DNA of 64,000 nt from Pseudomonas sp. KUIN-1. Its GTDB lineage: Bacteria; Pseudomonadota; Gammaproteobacteria; Pseudomonadales; Pseudomonadaceae. How positions within the stretch are numbered: position 1 is the first letter of the stretch; each line of letters begins with the position of its first letter. The position numbers and the translations under genes were made by a program. The DNA is taken from assembly GCF_009176725.1 (NCBI RefSeq), contig NZ_AP020337.1, forward strand, positions 2,914,001-2,978,000, written 5' to 3'. Of the stretch, positions 1 to 15,000 are shown in pieces. A model generated the notes under the pieces. The model ran no database searches. It was given only the letters and a program-made list of their open reading frames with translations, and was not told where the DNA came from.

Positions 1-3000
1 CCTACGGTCTGCAGGATTTGAGCGGTGAGGGCGATGCAATCGAAGAACACAGCATCACCCTCGATCAGCAATTGTGTCAGCGCCTGCGCGCTCAGTCGCG
101 AACCCTGGGCATCAGTGTCGCCAGCCTGTTCCACCTGGGCTGGGCACGGGTGCTGGCGGGCCTCGCCGGACAGTCGCGGGTTGTGTTCGGCACCGTGCTG
201 ATGGGGCGCCTGCTGGGTGCCGAAGCCACAGAGCGGGCGCTGGGTATCTTCATCAACACCTTGCCGCTGCGCCTCGATCTGGACGAGCAGGGCGTGCAAG
301 CCGCAGTGCGCGCCACCCACCAGCGCCTGACCGCGCTGATGCGCCACGAACACGCACCGCTGGCACTGGCGCAGCGCTGCAGTGGGGTAAAAGCGCCGAC
401 GCCGTTGTTCAACGCATTGCTCAACTACCGCCACAGCGCGCCGGCGCAGGCGTCCGGTGAAACATGGCAAGGCATTGAGGTGCTGCAGGCTCAGGAGCGC
501 AGCAATTATCCGCTGGTGCTGAGCGTCGATGATCTGGGCGAAGCCTTTGGCTTTACGGCACAGGCCACCGCAGGCATCGACCCGCACAGTATTTGCGCCT
601 ATATGCAATGGACCATGGAAAGCGTGGTCGATGCGCTGGAGCAGACGCCACAGATGCCGGTCGATCAGCTTGATATCGTGCCCGCCAGCGAGCGTGCGCG
701 ATTGCTGCTGGACTTCAATGACCGACGTGCCGACTACGAACGCAGACTGACGATTCATCAGCGCATCGAGCAACTGGCAGAGCAGCAGCCTGATGCTGTT
801 GCCGCACAGGTAGGTGCACAACACCTGAGCTACCGCGAGCTGAACGCGCGCGCCAATGCGCTCGCTCATCATTTGATCGGTCTTGACGTACAACCCGATG
901 ACCGCGTGGCGGTGGTGGCACGACGTAGCCTGGAGACGCTGGTCGGCTTGCTGGCGGTGCTCAAGGCCGGTGCGGGCTATGTGCCGGTCGATCCGGCGCA
1001 CCCGGACGAGCGCATTACCTACCTGCTCGGCGACAGCGCGCCGGTTGCGGTGTTGGCTCAACCGGCCTTTGTCGAACGCCTGCAAGGGTTGGGCTTGGCG
1101 GGATTGAACACCCCGCTGATCGAACTCGACCTGGCAAGCTGGCCAGAGCAGCAAGACAACCCTCACATCGACGCGCTCGATTCGACCCATCTCGCCTACG
1201 TGATCTACACCTCGGGTTCGACCGGCCAGCCCAAGGGCGTAATGGTCGAACACCGCACGCTGAACAATCTGATCGACTGGCACCGTGAGGCCTTCGATCT
1301 GCGTGCGGGCAGTCATACCGCCAGCGTGGCGGGCTTCGGGTTCGACGCCATGGCCTGGGAAATCTGGCCAGCCTTGTGCGCCGGGGCGACGCTGCACCTG
1401 CCACCGGCCGAAATCGGCAATGAACAGCTCGATGCGCTGCTTGACTGGTGGATCGCCCAGCCATTGCAGGTCGCTTTTCTGCCCACACCGGTGGCCGAAT
1501 ACGCCTTCAGTCGCAATCTGCGTCATCCAACCCTGCGCACGCTGCTGATCGGCGGTGACCGGCTGCGCCAGTTCCATCGCGATCCAGGCTTTGCGGTGAT
1601 CAACAATTATGGTCCCACCGAAGCCACAGTGGTCGCCACCTCCGGTCGTTTATTACCCGACGGCAGCCTGGATATCGGCAAGCCGGTCGCCAACACCTCG
1701 ATTTATCTGCTTGATGAGCGCCAACAGCTGGTTCCGCTCGGGGTGCCGGGCGAGCTGTATATCGGTGGCGACAGTGTGGCCCGCGGTTACCTGAATCAGC
1801 CGCAACTGACTGCAGAACGCTTTGTGCATGACCCGTTCGCCGGGCAACCACAGGCGCGCATGTACCGCACCGGCGATCTGGCGCGCTGGAATGCCGATGG
1901 CACCCTGGAATACCTGGGTCGTAACGACGATCAGGTGAAAGTTCGCGGGGTGCGTATCGAGCTGGGTGAGATCGAAAACCAGTTCAGCCAGTTGCCGGGT
2001 ATCGAGGAAGCACTGGTGCTTGCTCGCGAGGACGAACCGGGGCAACCGCGGCTGGTGGGTTACTTCACTGAACGCGCAGGCGCTGCTTCCAGCACCGTGG
2101 AGCAATTGCGTACCGCGCTGCTGGCCCGTCTGCCGGGTTATATGGTGCCCGGCGCATTGGTACGCCTGGAAAGCTGGCCGCTGACGGCCAACGGCAAGGT
2201 CGACCGCCGTGCCTTGCCGGTACCCGATCGCACCGCGTTGTCGACCGGCGAATATCAGGCCCCGCAAGGCGATCTGGAGAGCGCACTGGCGCTGATCTGG
2301 AGCGAATTGCTGCAGGTCGAGCGCGTAGGGCGTCATGATCGTTTCTTCGAGCTGGGCGGTCATTCGTTGCTGGCCATGCGCATGGTTTCTCAGGTGCGTC
2401 AGCGCCTGGCACTGGAACTGGCCCTTGGCGACCTGTTTGCCGACAGTTCGCTGATCGCGGTCGCACACTGCCTGAGCGCTGCCGCACGCAGTCAGTTGCC
2501 GGCCATCGACGTGCAGCCACGCAACGGCCCGCTACCCTTGTCTTCCGCTCAGCAGCGCATCTGGTTCATGGCGCAAATGGAAGACGCCAACAGCGCCTAC
2601 AACATCTCGCTGGGCCTGAAACTGAGCGGTCCGCTGGACAGCCGTGCCTTGACGCGTGCACTGGAGCGCATTGTGGCCCGCCACGACAGCCTGCGCAGCC
2701 GCTTCAGTCAGGAAGACGACATTGCCTGGGTAGAGGCCGCGCCTGTGACTGAAGTGCCGCGCATCTGCTGGCAGGACTTACGTGATCAGGACCCACAAGC
2801 GCTGCAGGCCGTGATCAGGGAAGAGGCCGCGCAGCCCTTCGATTTGCAGCACGACCTGCCGATCCGTGGCCGTTTGCTGTGTCTGGCTGAAGACCGTCAC
2901 GTCTTGTTGCTGACCGTGCATCACATCGTTGCCGACGGTTGGTCGCTGGGCGTGCTGACCCGCGAACTGACCGCGCTCTACCAGGCATTCAGTCAAGGGC

Positions 3001-6000
3001 AAGAGGACCCGCTGCCCGCACTGGCGCTGCAATATGGCGATTACGCCGTATGGCAGCGCAACTGGCTGGACAACGAGCGATTGAGTCATCAGGCCGATTA
3101 CTGGCAGCAGACCCTGACGGGTGCGCCGGTATTGCTGACCCTGCCCACTGACCGCCCACGTCCTGCGCATCAGGATTACACCGGGGCCAGCGTCGCGCTG
3201 GATCTCGATCCGCGTCTGAGCACCGATATCAGAGCCTTCTGCCAGGCGCAGTCGGTGACACCGTTCATGCTGTTCATGGGCGCATGGGCCGTATTGCTGG
3301 CGCGGCTGTCCGGACAGGAGGAGGTGGTCGTCGGCATGCCGGTTGCCAACCGCCGTCTTGCCGAAATCGAAGGCTTGATCGGGCTGTTCGTCAATACCCT
3401 GGCCGTGCGTGTCGATACGTCGGGCGAGCCGGATGTGGTGACGCTGCTGGAGCGCATCAAGGCCCGCGTGGTGGAAGCGCAGGATCATCAGGACCTGCCT
3501 TTCGAACAGGTCGTGGAGCGTCTGCGGCCGCCGCGCAGCCTCGCGCACAGCCCGCTATTCCAGGCATCACTGACCTGGGACGGCAGCCAGGGGCTGGAAT
3601 TGCAACTGGGCGATATGCAGCTCGAACCGCTGGATGAACAGGCCGCATTCGCAAAATTCGACCTGGCGTTGAGCGTCAGCGATGGTCCTGATCATTTCCG
3701 CTGCATCGTGGAATATGCCACAGCGCTGTTTGACCACGGCACCATCGAACGCCACCTGAGTTATCTGGAGGCGATACTGCGGGCCATGGTGGCTGACAGC
3801 CAGACGGTGGTGAGCCACATTCCGCTGTTATCGGAGGCCGAGCGTCGGCAGTTGACCGACGGGTTCAATGCACCCGATGCGGTTTATCCGCAAGAACAGA
3901 CGCTGCACAGCCAGTTCGAAGCGCAAGCGCAGCGCACGCCGGATGCGATTGCCGTCAGCTATGAAGAGGAGTCGTGGAGCTACGCGACACTCAACGCCCA
4001 GGCCAACAGGATCGCGCATCGCCTGATTGGCATGGGCATCGGTGCGGGCGACCGGGTCGCCATCTGCACCCATCGCGGCCTGCAGATGATCGCCGGCCTG
4101 CTGGGGATTCTCAAGGCCGGTGCCGCCTACGTGCCGCTGGACCCGGCTTATCCTGTTGAGCGTCTGACTTATACCCTCGACGACAGCGCACCGGTGGCGT
4201 TGTTGAGTCAGCGGTCAGTGCAGGGCACCTTGCCAGTCTCGCAAGTGCCGGTTATCTGTCTCGACGACGACTTGCAGGACGAATCCGTCTGTAATCCGCA
4301 GGTGCCGGTAACGCCCGGCAACCTGGCTTATGTGATCTACACCTCTGGGTCTACCGGCAAGCCCAAAGGCGTGATGATCGAACATCGCAACGTTGCGCGG
4401 CTGTTCTCGGCCACCGAAGAATGGTTCGGTTTCAACCAGCAGGATGTCTGGGCGCTGTTCCATTCGTTCGCCTTCGATTTCTCGGTCTGGGAAATCTGGG
4501 GTGCATTGCTGCACGGCGGGCATTTGGTGATCGTGCCGCAACTGGTCAGCCGCTCGCCCGAAGACTTCTACGCATTACTGTGCAGCACCGGGGTGACGGT
4601 GCTCAACCAGACGCCGAGTGCGTTCCGTCAGCTGATTGCTGCACAGGGCGAGAACGGCCAGGCGCATTCGTTGCGCAAGGTGATCTTCGGCGGTGAAGCA
4701 CTGGACACCGTGATACTCAAACCGTGGTATGCCCGCCAGGTGAATGCCGGCACACAACTGGTGAACATGTACGGCATCACCGAAACCACGGTGCATGTGA
4801 CCTATTACCCGTTGCAGCCCGGAGACGCCCAGCGCCTCGGCGCCAGCCCGATTGGCAGGCGCATTCCCGATTTGCAGCTGTATGTTCTCGATGCCCGCGG
4901 CGAGCCGGTGCCGATGGGCGTGGTTGGCGAGCTGTATGTCGGCGGTGCCGGTGTGGCGCGGGGCTACCTGCACCGTGAAGCACTGACGGCTGAACGCTTT
5001 CTCGACAACCCGTTCAGCCACGCCCCGAATGCGCGGATGTACCGTACCGGTGACCTGGGCCGCTGGCTGGCCGATGGCAGCCTGGAATACATGGGCCGTA
5101 ATGACGAACAGGTCAAGATTCGCGGTTTCCGTATCGAACTGGGTGAAATCGCAGCGCGCCTCAATGATCATCCAGATGTTCTCGACGCCGTGGTAGTGGC
5201 ACGCGAGGATGTGCCGGGAGACAAACGACTGGTTGGCTATTACACCTCGGCTGAAGATAAAGCCGGGCTGGATATCGAACAGTTGCGTGCCTGGCTGTCG
5301 GGCCTGCTGCCCGAATACATGGTGCCTGCCGCCTATGTACGGCTGGCCAGCCTGCCGGTGACGGCGAACGGCAAACTGGACCGCAAAAGCCTGCCGGCAC
5401 CGGACCGCGACAGCATCGCCAGCCGGGCCTATGAAGCGCCGCAAGGACCGATCGAAATCGCTCTGGCAAGCTTGTGGGCCGAGCTGTTGCATGTGGAGCA
5501 GGTCGGTCGTCAGGATAATTTCTTTGAACTGGGCGGCCACTCGCTGCTGGCCGTGACCCTGATTGCGCGTATGCGTCGTCTGGACATGCGTGCGGACATT
5601 CGCGTTCTGTTTGTCCAGCCAACGCTGGCGGCGCTGGCCGAGGCTGTCGGTGGCGACACTGAAATCAATGTGCCGGCCAACCTGATCGATGCGCACTGCC
5701 AGCGCATCACCCCTGAACTGCTGCCCCTGGTGGCGCTGGATCAGCCCGCCATTGAGCGTATCGTGGCGCGGGTGCCGGGCGGTGCCGCGAATGTGCAGGA
5801 TATCTACCCGCTGGGCCCGTTGCAGACCGGTATTCTTTATCACCACCTGACCGCCGGGGACCGCGATCCTTATCTGTTGCAGCCGCAGTTCGCCTTCGCC
5901 GACGCCTCGCGTCTCGAGGCTTTTTGCCATGCCTTGCAGCGGGTGATCGAGCGCAACGATATTCTGCGCACCGGGTTGTTCTGGGAAGGTTTGCAAGCAC

Positions 6001-9000
6001 CGGTACAAGTGGTCTGGCGTCAGGCGCCGCTGCGGGTTGAAGAGACAGCCTTGCAAGACCTGTTCAATGCGCCGCGCATGGACCTGACGCAGGCGCCGCT
6101 GCTGCAGCTGGTCTATGCCCATGATCCGGCCAATCAAAGGATCGCAGCGGTGCTGCGCTACCACCATGTGATCATGGACCACATCGCCCTTGATGTATTG
6201 AGTCATGAGTTGCAGGCCATCCTGCTGAACAACGAAGCTCAGCTTGCAGCGCCCGTGCCTTACCGAAACTACATCGCCCACGTTGTGCAAGGGCCTGGCG
6301 AAGACGCCCATGAAGCGTTCTTCCGCGAGCAGTTGGGCGATATCGATGAGCCGACCTTGCCTTACGGCCTGGCCATGGCATCCGCCGAGCAGATTCCTGG
6401 CGATGCCCGACTCACGCTGGACCGCGACCTGTGCCGGCAGATCCGCGATCAGGCAAGACAATTGAGTGTCAGTGCCGCCACCTTGATGCACCTGGCCTGG
6501 GCGAAGGTACTGGGCCAGTTGTCCGGGCGTGACAGCGTGGTATTCGGCACCGTGCTGCTTGGACGCCTGCGCGGCGGTGAAGGGGGCGAGCGCGCCTTGG
6601 GGGTGTTCATCAATACCTTGCCATTGCGCATGGATCTGGGCGGGCATTGCGCGCGCAGTGCGGTGCTCGACCTTCATGGTCGTCTGGTCGGGATGCTCGC
6701 CCACGAGCACGCTCAGTTGGCTCTGACCCAGCGCTGCAGTGCCTTGCCGGCTGGCGCGCCACTGTTCAATACGCTGCTCAATTACCGCCACAGCGCTGTG
6801 CCTGAGGTCGATGACCAGGCGAACAACACGGCATGGCAAGGGATTGAGGTCGTGCACGCAGAGGAGCGCAGTAACTACCCGCTGACCTTGAGTATCGATG
6901 ACTTCGGCGATAGTTTCAGCCTGACAGCCCAGGCTGCGCCGGGTATTGATCCGCAACGGATTTGCGCCTACGTGCAACAAGCCCTTGTCCATCTGGTGCA
7001 GGCCCTGGAGCAGCAATCGGCAACAGCGCTGATCGAATCATCGGTGCTGCCGGAGGCAGAACGCGAGCGTCTGTTGGTCTCGTTCAACGATACCCGGCGT
7101 GACTACCCACGCGGGCAGCCCGTGCACCGTCTGTTCGAGCGTCGCGCCGCGCTGCATCCGCATGCAGTGGCGGCCGTGCATGGCCGTCGCTCACTCACTT
7201 ATGGTGAGTTGAACGAACGCGCCAACCACTTGGCTCACTACCTGCTGGGACAAGGTGTGCGGCCCAACGAGCATGTGGCGATTCTGCTGCCGCGCTCACT
7301 GGAACTGCTGATCAGCCAGTTGGCGATCGGCAAATGCGCAGCGACCTACGTGCCACTGGACGTCAATGCGCCTGCCGAACGCCAGCATTACATGCTCGAT
7401 GATTGCCAGGCGAAATGTGTGCTGACACAGAGCGCTACCTCGCTGGGCTCGACGGTGCAACGCATCGATCTGGACCAGTTGAACCTTGACGACCAGCCTG
7501 CGCATGATCCGGGTCTGCCTCAGGCGTCCGACACCGCGGCTTACGTCATGTACACCTCCGGCTCAACGGGGGCCCCGAAAGGCGTACGCGTGGCCCATCG
7601 CGGCATTGCCAGGCTGGTGTTGAACAACGGTTATGCCGACTTCAACGAGCAGGACAGCATCGCTTTTGCCTCCAACCCGGCGTTCGATGCCAGCACCATG
7701 GAAGTCTGGGGTGCCTTGCTCAACGGTGGACAGCTGCTGGTGATCGAGCACACCACGCTGATCGACCCGATGCGTTTCAGCGCGGCCCTGCGTCACGGCA
7801 ATGTCAGCGTGCTGTTCTTGACCAGCGCACTGTTCAATCAGTACGTGCAACTGATCCCCGAGGCACTCAGCGGTCTTCGGCTGTTGCTTTCCGGCGGTGA
7901 GCGCGCCGATCCGGCGAGCTTCCGCATGCTGCTTGCCCAGGCTCCGGGCCTGCACCTGTTGAACGCATACGGCCCCACGGAAACGACCACCTTCGCGACA
8001 GCCTGCGAAGTCCGAGCGCTGGCCGATCACGCCGAGTCGGTTCCGATCGGCAGACCTATCGGTAACACGACGGTCTACGTACTCGACGCTCATCAGCGCC
8101 TGACACCGTTGGGGGCGATTGGCGAGCTTTACATTGGCGGCGATGGTGTGGCGCTCGGTTATCTGAATCGCCCGGACCTGACGGCAGAGAAGTTTATTGC
8201 CGACCCGTTCAGCGATCAGCCTGGCGCGATGCTGTACCGCACTGGCGATCTGGGCCGCTGGCTGGAGGACGGCCAGCTGGAATGCCTGGGGCGCAACGAC
8301 GATCAAGTGAAAATCCGCGGTTTCCGTATCGAACTGGGCGAGATCGTCAATTGCCTGCACCAGTTGCCGGGTATCAGGGAGGCTGTTGTTCTGGCGCGCG
8401 AGGATGAGCCGGGGCAGGTGCGTCTGGTTGCCTATTTCACCAGTCGACTGGACGCCGAGGCACCTGCACCCGAGCAAATGCGTGCTCACTTGCAGGCTAA
8501 CCTGCCGGAATACATGGTGCCTGGGGCCTTTGTCGAGCTGACCGCTTTGCCGTTGACGGCCAACGGCAAGCTGGACAGCCGTGCGCTGCCCAAACCGGAT
8601 CACTCGTCGCTGTTGGGGCTGGCCTACGAGCCACCGCAGGGCGAGATTGAAATCGCTCTGGCGCAGATCTGGGCTGAAGTGCTGCAGCTCGAGCGGGTCG
8701 GTCGTCACGATCACTTTTTCGATCTGGGCGGGCATTCCCTGCTGGCCATGCGCATGGTGTCGCAGGTGCGTCAGCAGATGGGCATGGAGTTGCCATTGGG
8801 CGAACTCTTCGCGCTGGGCGAACTGGCAGCCGTGGCCAGTGCGCTGGCTGGTGCCGGACGCAGTGAGCTGTCAATGATCCTGCCTGCGCCACGTGATCAG
8901 TCGCTACCGCTGTCGTTTGCCCAGCAGCGTTTGTGGTTTCTGGCACAAATGGAGGGCGGCAATCAGGCTTACAACATCCCGCTGGCCCTCAGTCTGCAAG

Positions 9001-12000
9001 GATCGCTGGATGTGCCTGCACTGACAGCAGCGCTTGGGCGGATCGTCGAGCGCCACGAAACCCTGCGCAGCCGCTTCATTGCCCGCGAGGAGGGGGCTGA
9101 AGTCGTGTTCACAGCTCCGACAGCCATGTCGTTCCTGCACATCGAAGACCTGCGTCAAAACCCGCAAACCCTGGCCGAACGCGTTGCAGCAGAGGCCACC
9201 GCAGCGTTTGATCTGACGCGGGGACCGCTGATCCGTGGCTGCCTGCTGCAGGTGGAAGACGCGCGGCACGTGTTGTTGCTGACCGTGCACCACATCGTCT
9301 CCGACGGCTGGTCGATGGGCGTGCTGACCCGCGAACTGCATGCGTTGTATCCAGCGCTGCGCCGTGGCGAGGCCGATCCACTGCCAGCGCTGAGCATTCA
9401 ATACGCCGACTATGCGGTCTGGCAGCAGGGCTGGATGAGCGGTGAGCGCCTGCAACACCAGGCGGCCTACTGGCGGCAGGCGCTGGAAGGCGCACCGACA
9501 CTGCTGACCCTGCCAGCCGACCGGCCGCGTCCGGCGCAGCAGGATTTCGCCGGTGCCAGCCTCAATGTACGGCTGGATGGGCAACTGACTGCCGGCCTGC
9601 GTGCGCTGGCTCAGCGGCAAGGTGTCACGCTGTACATGACCTTGCTGACTGCGTGGGGCGCACTGCTGGCGCGGCTTTCAGGTCAGGCCGAGGTGGTGGT
9701 CGGCAGCCCGATCGCGGGCCGTGGTCGCGCCGAGCTGGAAGGGCTGATCGGCCTGTTCGTCAACACGCTGGCCATACGCATCGACACGGCATCGGCACCC
9801 ACCGGTGAGGCGCTGCTGGCACAGGTCAGGACGCGCGTACTGGAGGCTCAGGACCATCAGGACCTGCCGTTCGAGCAGGTGGTGGAAATCGTCCGCCCGA
9901 CACGCAGCCTGGCCCATGGCCCACTGTTCCAGACAACGCTCAACTGGCTGGCCGGGGAAACTACCTTACCGGAGATGGACGGGTTGTCGCTGGCGACGGT
10001 CGAACAGCAGAGTCAGGTCTCCAAGTTCGATCTGTCGCTTAACCTCGGCGAACAGGGTGATGCCTTGTTCGGTACGCTGGACTACGCCACTGCGCTGTTC
10101 GACGAGACAACGGTGCAGCGCTATTGCGGCTATTTCGAACAGTTGCTGCGCACGCTGGTGAATAACCAGCAGGTGGTGCTCGCTGATATACCGCTGGTGG
10201 GCCTGCAGGAGCGCGAGTATCTGCTCGAAAGCCTCAACGCCAGCGCGGTGAGTCTGCCGCAAGGTCAGACCATTCATGCCCTGATAGAAGCACGCGCCGA
10301 AGGCATGCCCGAAGCCTTTGCCGCCAGGGTCGGCGAGCAGTCACTGAGCTACGCACAGATGAACCGTCAGGCCAACAGCCTTGCCCATCATCTGATCAGC
10401 CTGGGCGTGCGCCCGGATGATCGCGTCGCGGTCGTCGCGCGCCGTGGGCTGGACACGCTGGTGAGCCTGCTGGCCGTGCTCAAGTCCGGTGCCTGCTATG
10501 TGCCGGTGGATCCGGCGCACCCCGATGAGCGCATAAACTATCTGCTGGCCGACAGCGCGCCAGTAGTGGTGCTCGCTGAACAGGCTTTCATGGCGCGCCT
10601 GCCTGCACTGAAGGTGCCGTTGCTCGCGCTTGATCGATCTCAATGGCCTGAAAAACCGGCAAATCCGCTGGTATCGGGCCAGACGCCCGGCGATCTGGCG
10701 TATGTGATTTACACCTCCGGCTCGACCGGACAACCGAAAGGCGTGATGGTCGAACACCGCACGCTGGCCAATCTCGTCCACTGGCATTGCCAGGCGTTCG
10801 CTTTGCACGCCGGCAGCCACACGGCCACTGTGGCCGGCTTCGGTTTTGACGCGATGGCCTGGGAAATCTGGCCGGCGCTCTGTGCAGGGGCAACGCTGCA
10901 CATCCCGCCAGCGGAGATCAGCAACGAACAGCTCGACCTGCTGCTCGACTGGTGGCTCGCGCAGCCGCTGCAGGTGGCGTTTTTGCCGACACCGGTGGCC
11001 GAATATGCGTTCAGCCGCGAGCTCTACCACCCGACGCTGCACACGCTGCTGATCGGCGGCGATCGCCTGCGGCAGTTCCACCGTGAGCCGGGTTTTGCCG
11101 TGATCAACAACTATGGCCCGACCGAAACCACGGTGGTCGCGACCTCCGGTCGTCTGTTGCCTGATGGCAGCCTCGACATCGGCAAGCCGATCGCCAACAC
11201 CCGCGTGTACCTGCTGGATGATCAGCAGCAACTGGTGCCGACCGGTGTTGCCGGCGAGCTGTACATCGGTGGTGAAGGCGTGGCGCGGGGTTATCTGAAT
11301 CAGCCGCAACTCACTGCCGAACGCTTCCTCAGTGACCCGTTTTGCGATAACCCGCAGGCGCGCATGTACCGCACCGGCGATCTGGCGCGCTGGAATGCCG
11401 ACGGCACGCTGGACTACCTGGGACGTAACGACGATCAGGTGAAAGTCCGCGGTATGCGCATCGAACTGGGCGAAATCGAGGCGCAACTGACCTCGTTGCC
11501 AGGTATCGAGGAGTCGCTGGTGGTGGCGCGCGAGGACGAACCTGGACAGTCACGTCTGGTGGCGTACTTCATTGAGCAAGGCCCGCGCTCGGCCCTTGAT
11601 ATCGCCAGGCTACGTGCCGACCTGCTGGACCGTCTGCCGGGCTACATGGTGCCGAGTGCGTTCGTGCGCCTCGATGCCTGGCCATTGACCGCCAACGGCA
11701 AGGTCGATCGACGTGCCTTGCCGGTGCCGGATCGCGACGCCATGCCAGGGCGTGAATACGAGCCGCCGCAAGGCGAGCTGGAAATGGCCCTGGCCGACAT
11801 CTGGAGCGATTTGCTGCAAGTCGAGCAGGTAGGGCGCACCGATCACTTCTTCGAACTCGGCGGCCATTCGCTGCTCGCCGTTACTCTGATCGCACGCATG
11901 CGTCGCCGTGGCATGGATGCCGATATCCGCGTGTTGTTTGCCCAGCCGACCCTGGCCGCCTTGGCACGCGCCGTTGGCAGCGGCGCTCAGGTGAAGATTC

Positions 12001-15000
12001 CGGCCAACCTGATCGGTGCGGATTGCACGTCAATCACCCCGGACCTGTTGCCGTTGGTGAAACTGGATCAGGCAGGTATCGATCGCGTTGTCGCCAGCGT
12101 GACCGGCGGTGCGAGCAATATTCAGGACATCTACCCGCTGGGGCCTTTGCAGGCGGGTATTTTCTATCACTACCTGTCCGCCGCCGAGGATGATCCCTAT
12201 CGCTTGCAAGCACGCTTCGCCTTTGCCGACCGCTCGCGACTGGAGGCCTTCAGCCAGGCGCTGCAACAGGTCATCGCCCGCAACGACGTGTTGCGGACTT
12301 CACTGTGCTGGGAAGGCCTGGAAACGCCGGTGCAAGTGGTCTGGCGACATGCCGATCTGCCGGTGATCGAGGTACCGCTGGCGGCGCTGGATAATCCCGA
12401 GCCGCTGGAACTTGTACGAGCACCGCTGCTGAGGCTGATTCACGCCGATGACCCGGACAACGGGCGTATCGTCGCGCTCCTGCTGTTCCATCACTTGATC
12501 ATGGACCACGTTGCCCTGGACCTGCTGAGCCAGGAATTGCAGGCGGTGCTGCTCGATCAGGCAGCGCAACTGCCTGCGCCAGTGCCTTACCGCAACTACA
12601 TCGCGCAGACCTTGCTGGGGGCGGGTGACGATGCGCATGAAACGTTCTTCCGCGAGCAATTGGGCGATCTGGATGAGCCGACCCTGGCGTATGCCCAGAC
12701 CTGGTTGCCAGGGCCGGAGGTTGCAGGCGAGGCCCGACTGCGTCTGGATGCGGACCTGAGCAGGCGGTTGCGTCATCAGGTGCGGCAGCTGGGTGTCAGT
12801 CCTGCCAGCCTGATGCACCTGGCCTGGGCTCAGGTACTGGGCCGATTGTCCGGGCGTGACAGCGTGGTGTTCGGCACCGTACTGCTGGGGCGCTTGAACG
12901 GCAGCGAGGGCGCCGACCGCACGCTCGGGGTGTTCATCAACACCTTGCCGTTGCGCATCGACCTGGCCGATCAGAGTGCACGCGATGCTCTGTCCCAGAC
13001 CCACCGCCGCCTGACCGGATTGCTTGCCCACGAACAGGCTTCTCTGGCAATCGCGCAGCGTTGCAGCGCATTGCCTGCAGGCGCACCGTTGTTCAGTGCA
13101 CTGTTGAACTACCGCCATAGCGCGGTGCCCGGTGAGGCAAACGAGGCTGCCGGCAAAGCCTGGCAGGGCATTGAGCTGTTGCAGTCGGGCGAGCGCAGCA
13201 GCTATCCGTTGACGCTCAGCGTCGATGATCTGGGCGAGGCGTTCGACCTGACTGCGCTGACCTCGAAAGGCATCGATGCCCGACGTGTTTGTGCGTATCT
13301 TGCCTGCGCCGTGGAGGGGCTGGTCGACGTCCTTGAACAGGCACCTTCGGAACCGATTCAGGCACTGAATATTCTGCCCGGCACCGAGCGAACCGAACTG
13401 CTCGATGGCTTCAATGCCGATCGCCTTACGGCGGAGTGCCCGCTGCCGGTTCATCTACGTATCGAACAGCAGGCGTTTGATCAGCCGAACGCATTGGCCG
13501 CTCAGGCGGGCGATCAGCATTTGAGCTATGGCGAGTTGAACGCCCGTGCCAACGCATTGGCCCATCACCTGATCGGGCTGGGCGTACGTCCTGACGACCG
13601 GGTGGCGGTGGTCGCGCGGCGCGGTCTGGAGACCCTGACAGGTCTGCTGGCAGTGCTCAAAGCCGGGGCGTGCTACGTACCGGTCGATCCGGGCCATCCG
13701 GATGAACGCATCAGCTACCTGCTGGAGAACAGCACACCCGTGGTGGTGTTGGCTCAATTCGACCTGCTGACACGTCTGCCCGAACTGCAGGTGCCGGTGA
13801 TCGCGCTTGATCGCCCGGATTGGTCACAGCGCACCGACAACCCGTCCGTGCCGGAAATGACCACGCAGCATCTGGCTTACGTGATTTACACCTCGGGGTC
13901 CACCGGGCTGCCCAAGGGCGTGATGGTCGAGCACCGCACGCTGAACAATCTGGTGGATTGGCACTGTGAAGCCTTCAACCTGCGTGCCGGCAGTCATACC
14001 GCCAGCGTTGCCGGGTTCGGTTTCGACGCCATGGCCTGGGAAGTCTGGCCTGCGCTGTGTGCCGGTGCGGTGCTGCACCTGCCGCCTGCGGAGATTGGCA
14101 ACGAACAGCTCGATGTGCTGCTCGACTGGTGGCTGGCCCAGCCGCTGCAGGTGGCGTTTCTGCCGACCCCGGTGGCCGAATATGCCTTCAGCCGTGAATT
14201 ACACCACCCGACGCTGCAGACCCTGTTGATTGGCGGTGATCGCTTGCGTCATTTCAACCGTGATCCCGGTTTTGCCGTGGTCAACAACTACGGCCCGACA
14301 GAGACCACGGTGGTGGCCAGCTCTGGCCGGATGCAGCCAGGCAAGGTGTTGCACATCGGCAAGCCGGTTACCCATGCCCGACTGTACGTACTGGATTCGC
14401 GTGGCCAGCCCGTGCCACTCGGGGTGCCCGGCGAGTTGTACATCGGCGGCGCTGGCGTGGCTCGTGGCTATCTCAACCGTGCGGACCTGACCGCAGAACG
14501 CTTCCTCGACGATCCGTTCAGCGACAGGCCCGGTGCACGGATGTATCGCTCCGGCGATCTGGTGCGCTGGCTGTCCGACGGGACGCTTGAATACCTGGGC
14601 CGCAACGATGATCAGGTGAAGATCCGTGGCGTGCGTATCGAGCCGGGCGAGATCGAACAGCACCTGGCGCAATGCCCAGGCGTCGGCGAAGCAGTCGTGA
14701 CCACCCAGCGTCTGGACGATGGCACGTTGCGTCTGGTGGGTTACTTCACCCGTCGTAACGCGTCGCTCGACAGTGCCGCCTTGCGTGCGCATCTGTTGGG
14801 GCAACTCCCGGAGTACATGGTGCCTGCGGTGTTTGTAGGCCTTGATGCGCTGCCATTGACCCAGAACGGCAAAGTCGACCGCAAGGCGTTGCCTGCGCCG
14901 GATCTGGCCGCACTGGCGAACCTCGCTTACCAGGCGCCTTCAACTGCTCTGGAAGAGCGCCTGGCGGACTTGTGGGCCGAGGTTCTTGAAGTCGGGAAGA

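Noticed and set aside
4575-7016. Long open frame of 813 codons on the minus strand inside syfB
   Set aside because: It is antisense to a continuous synthetase gene, has no family motif and mirrors the third-position G/C bias of the real gene.
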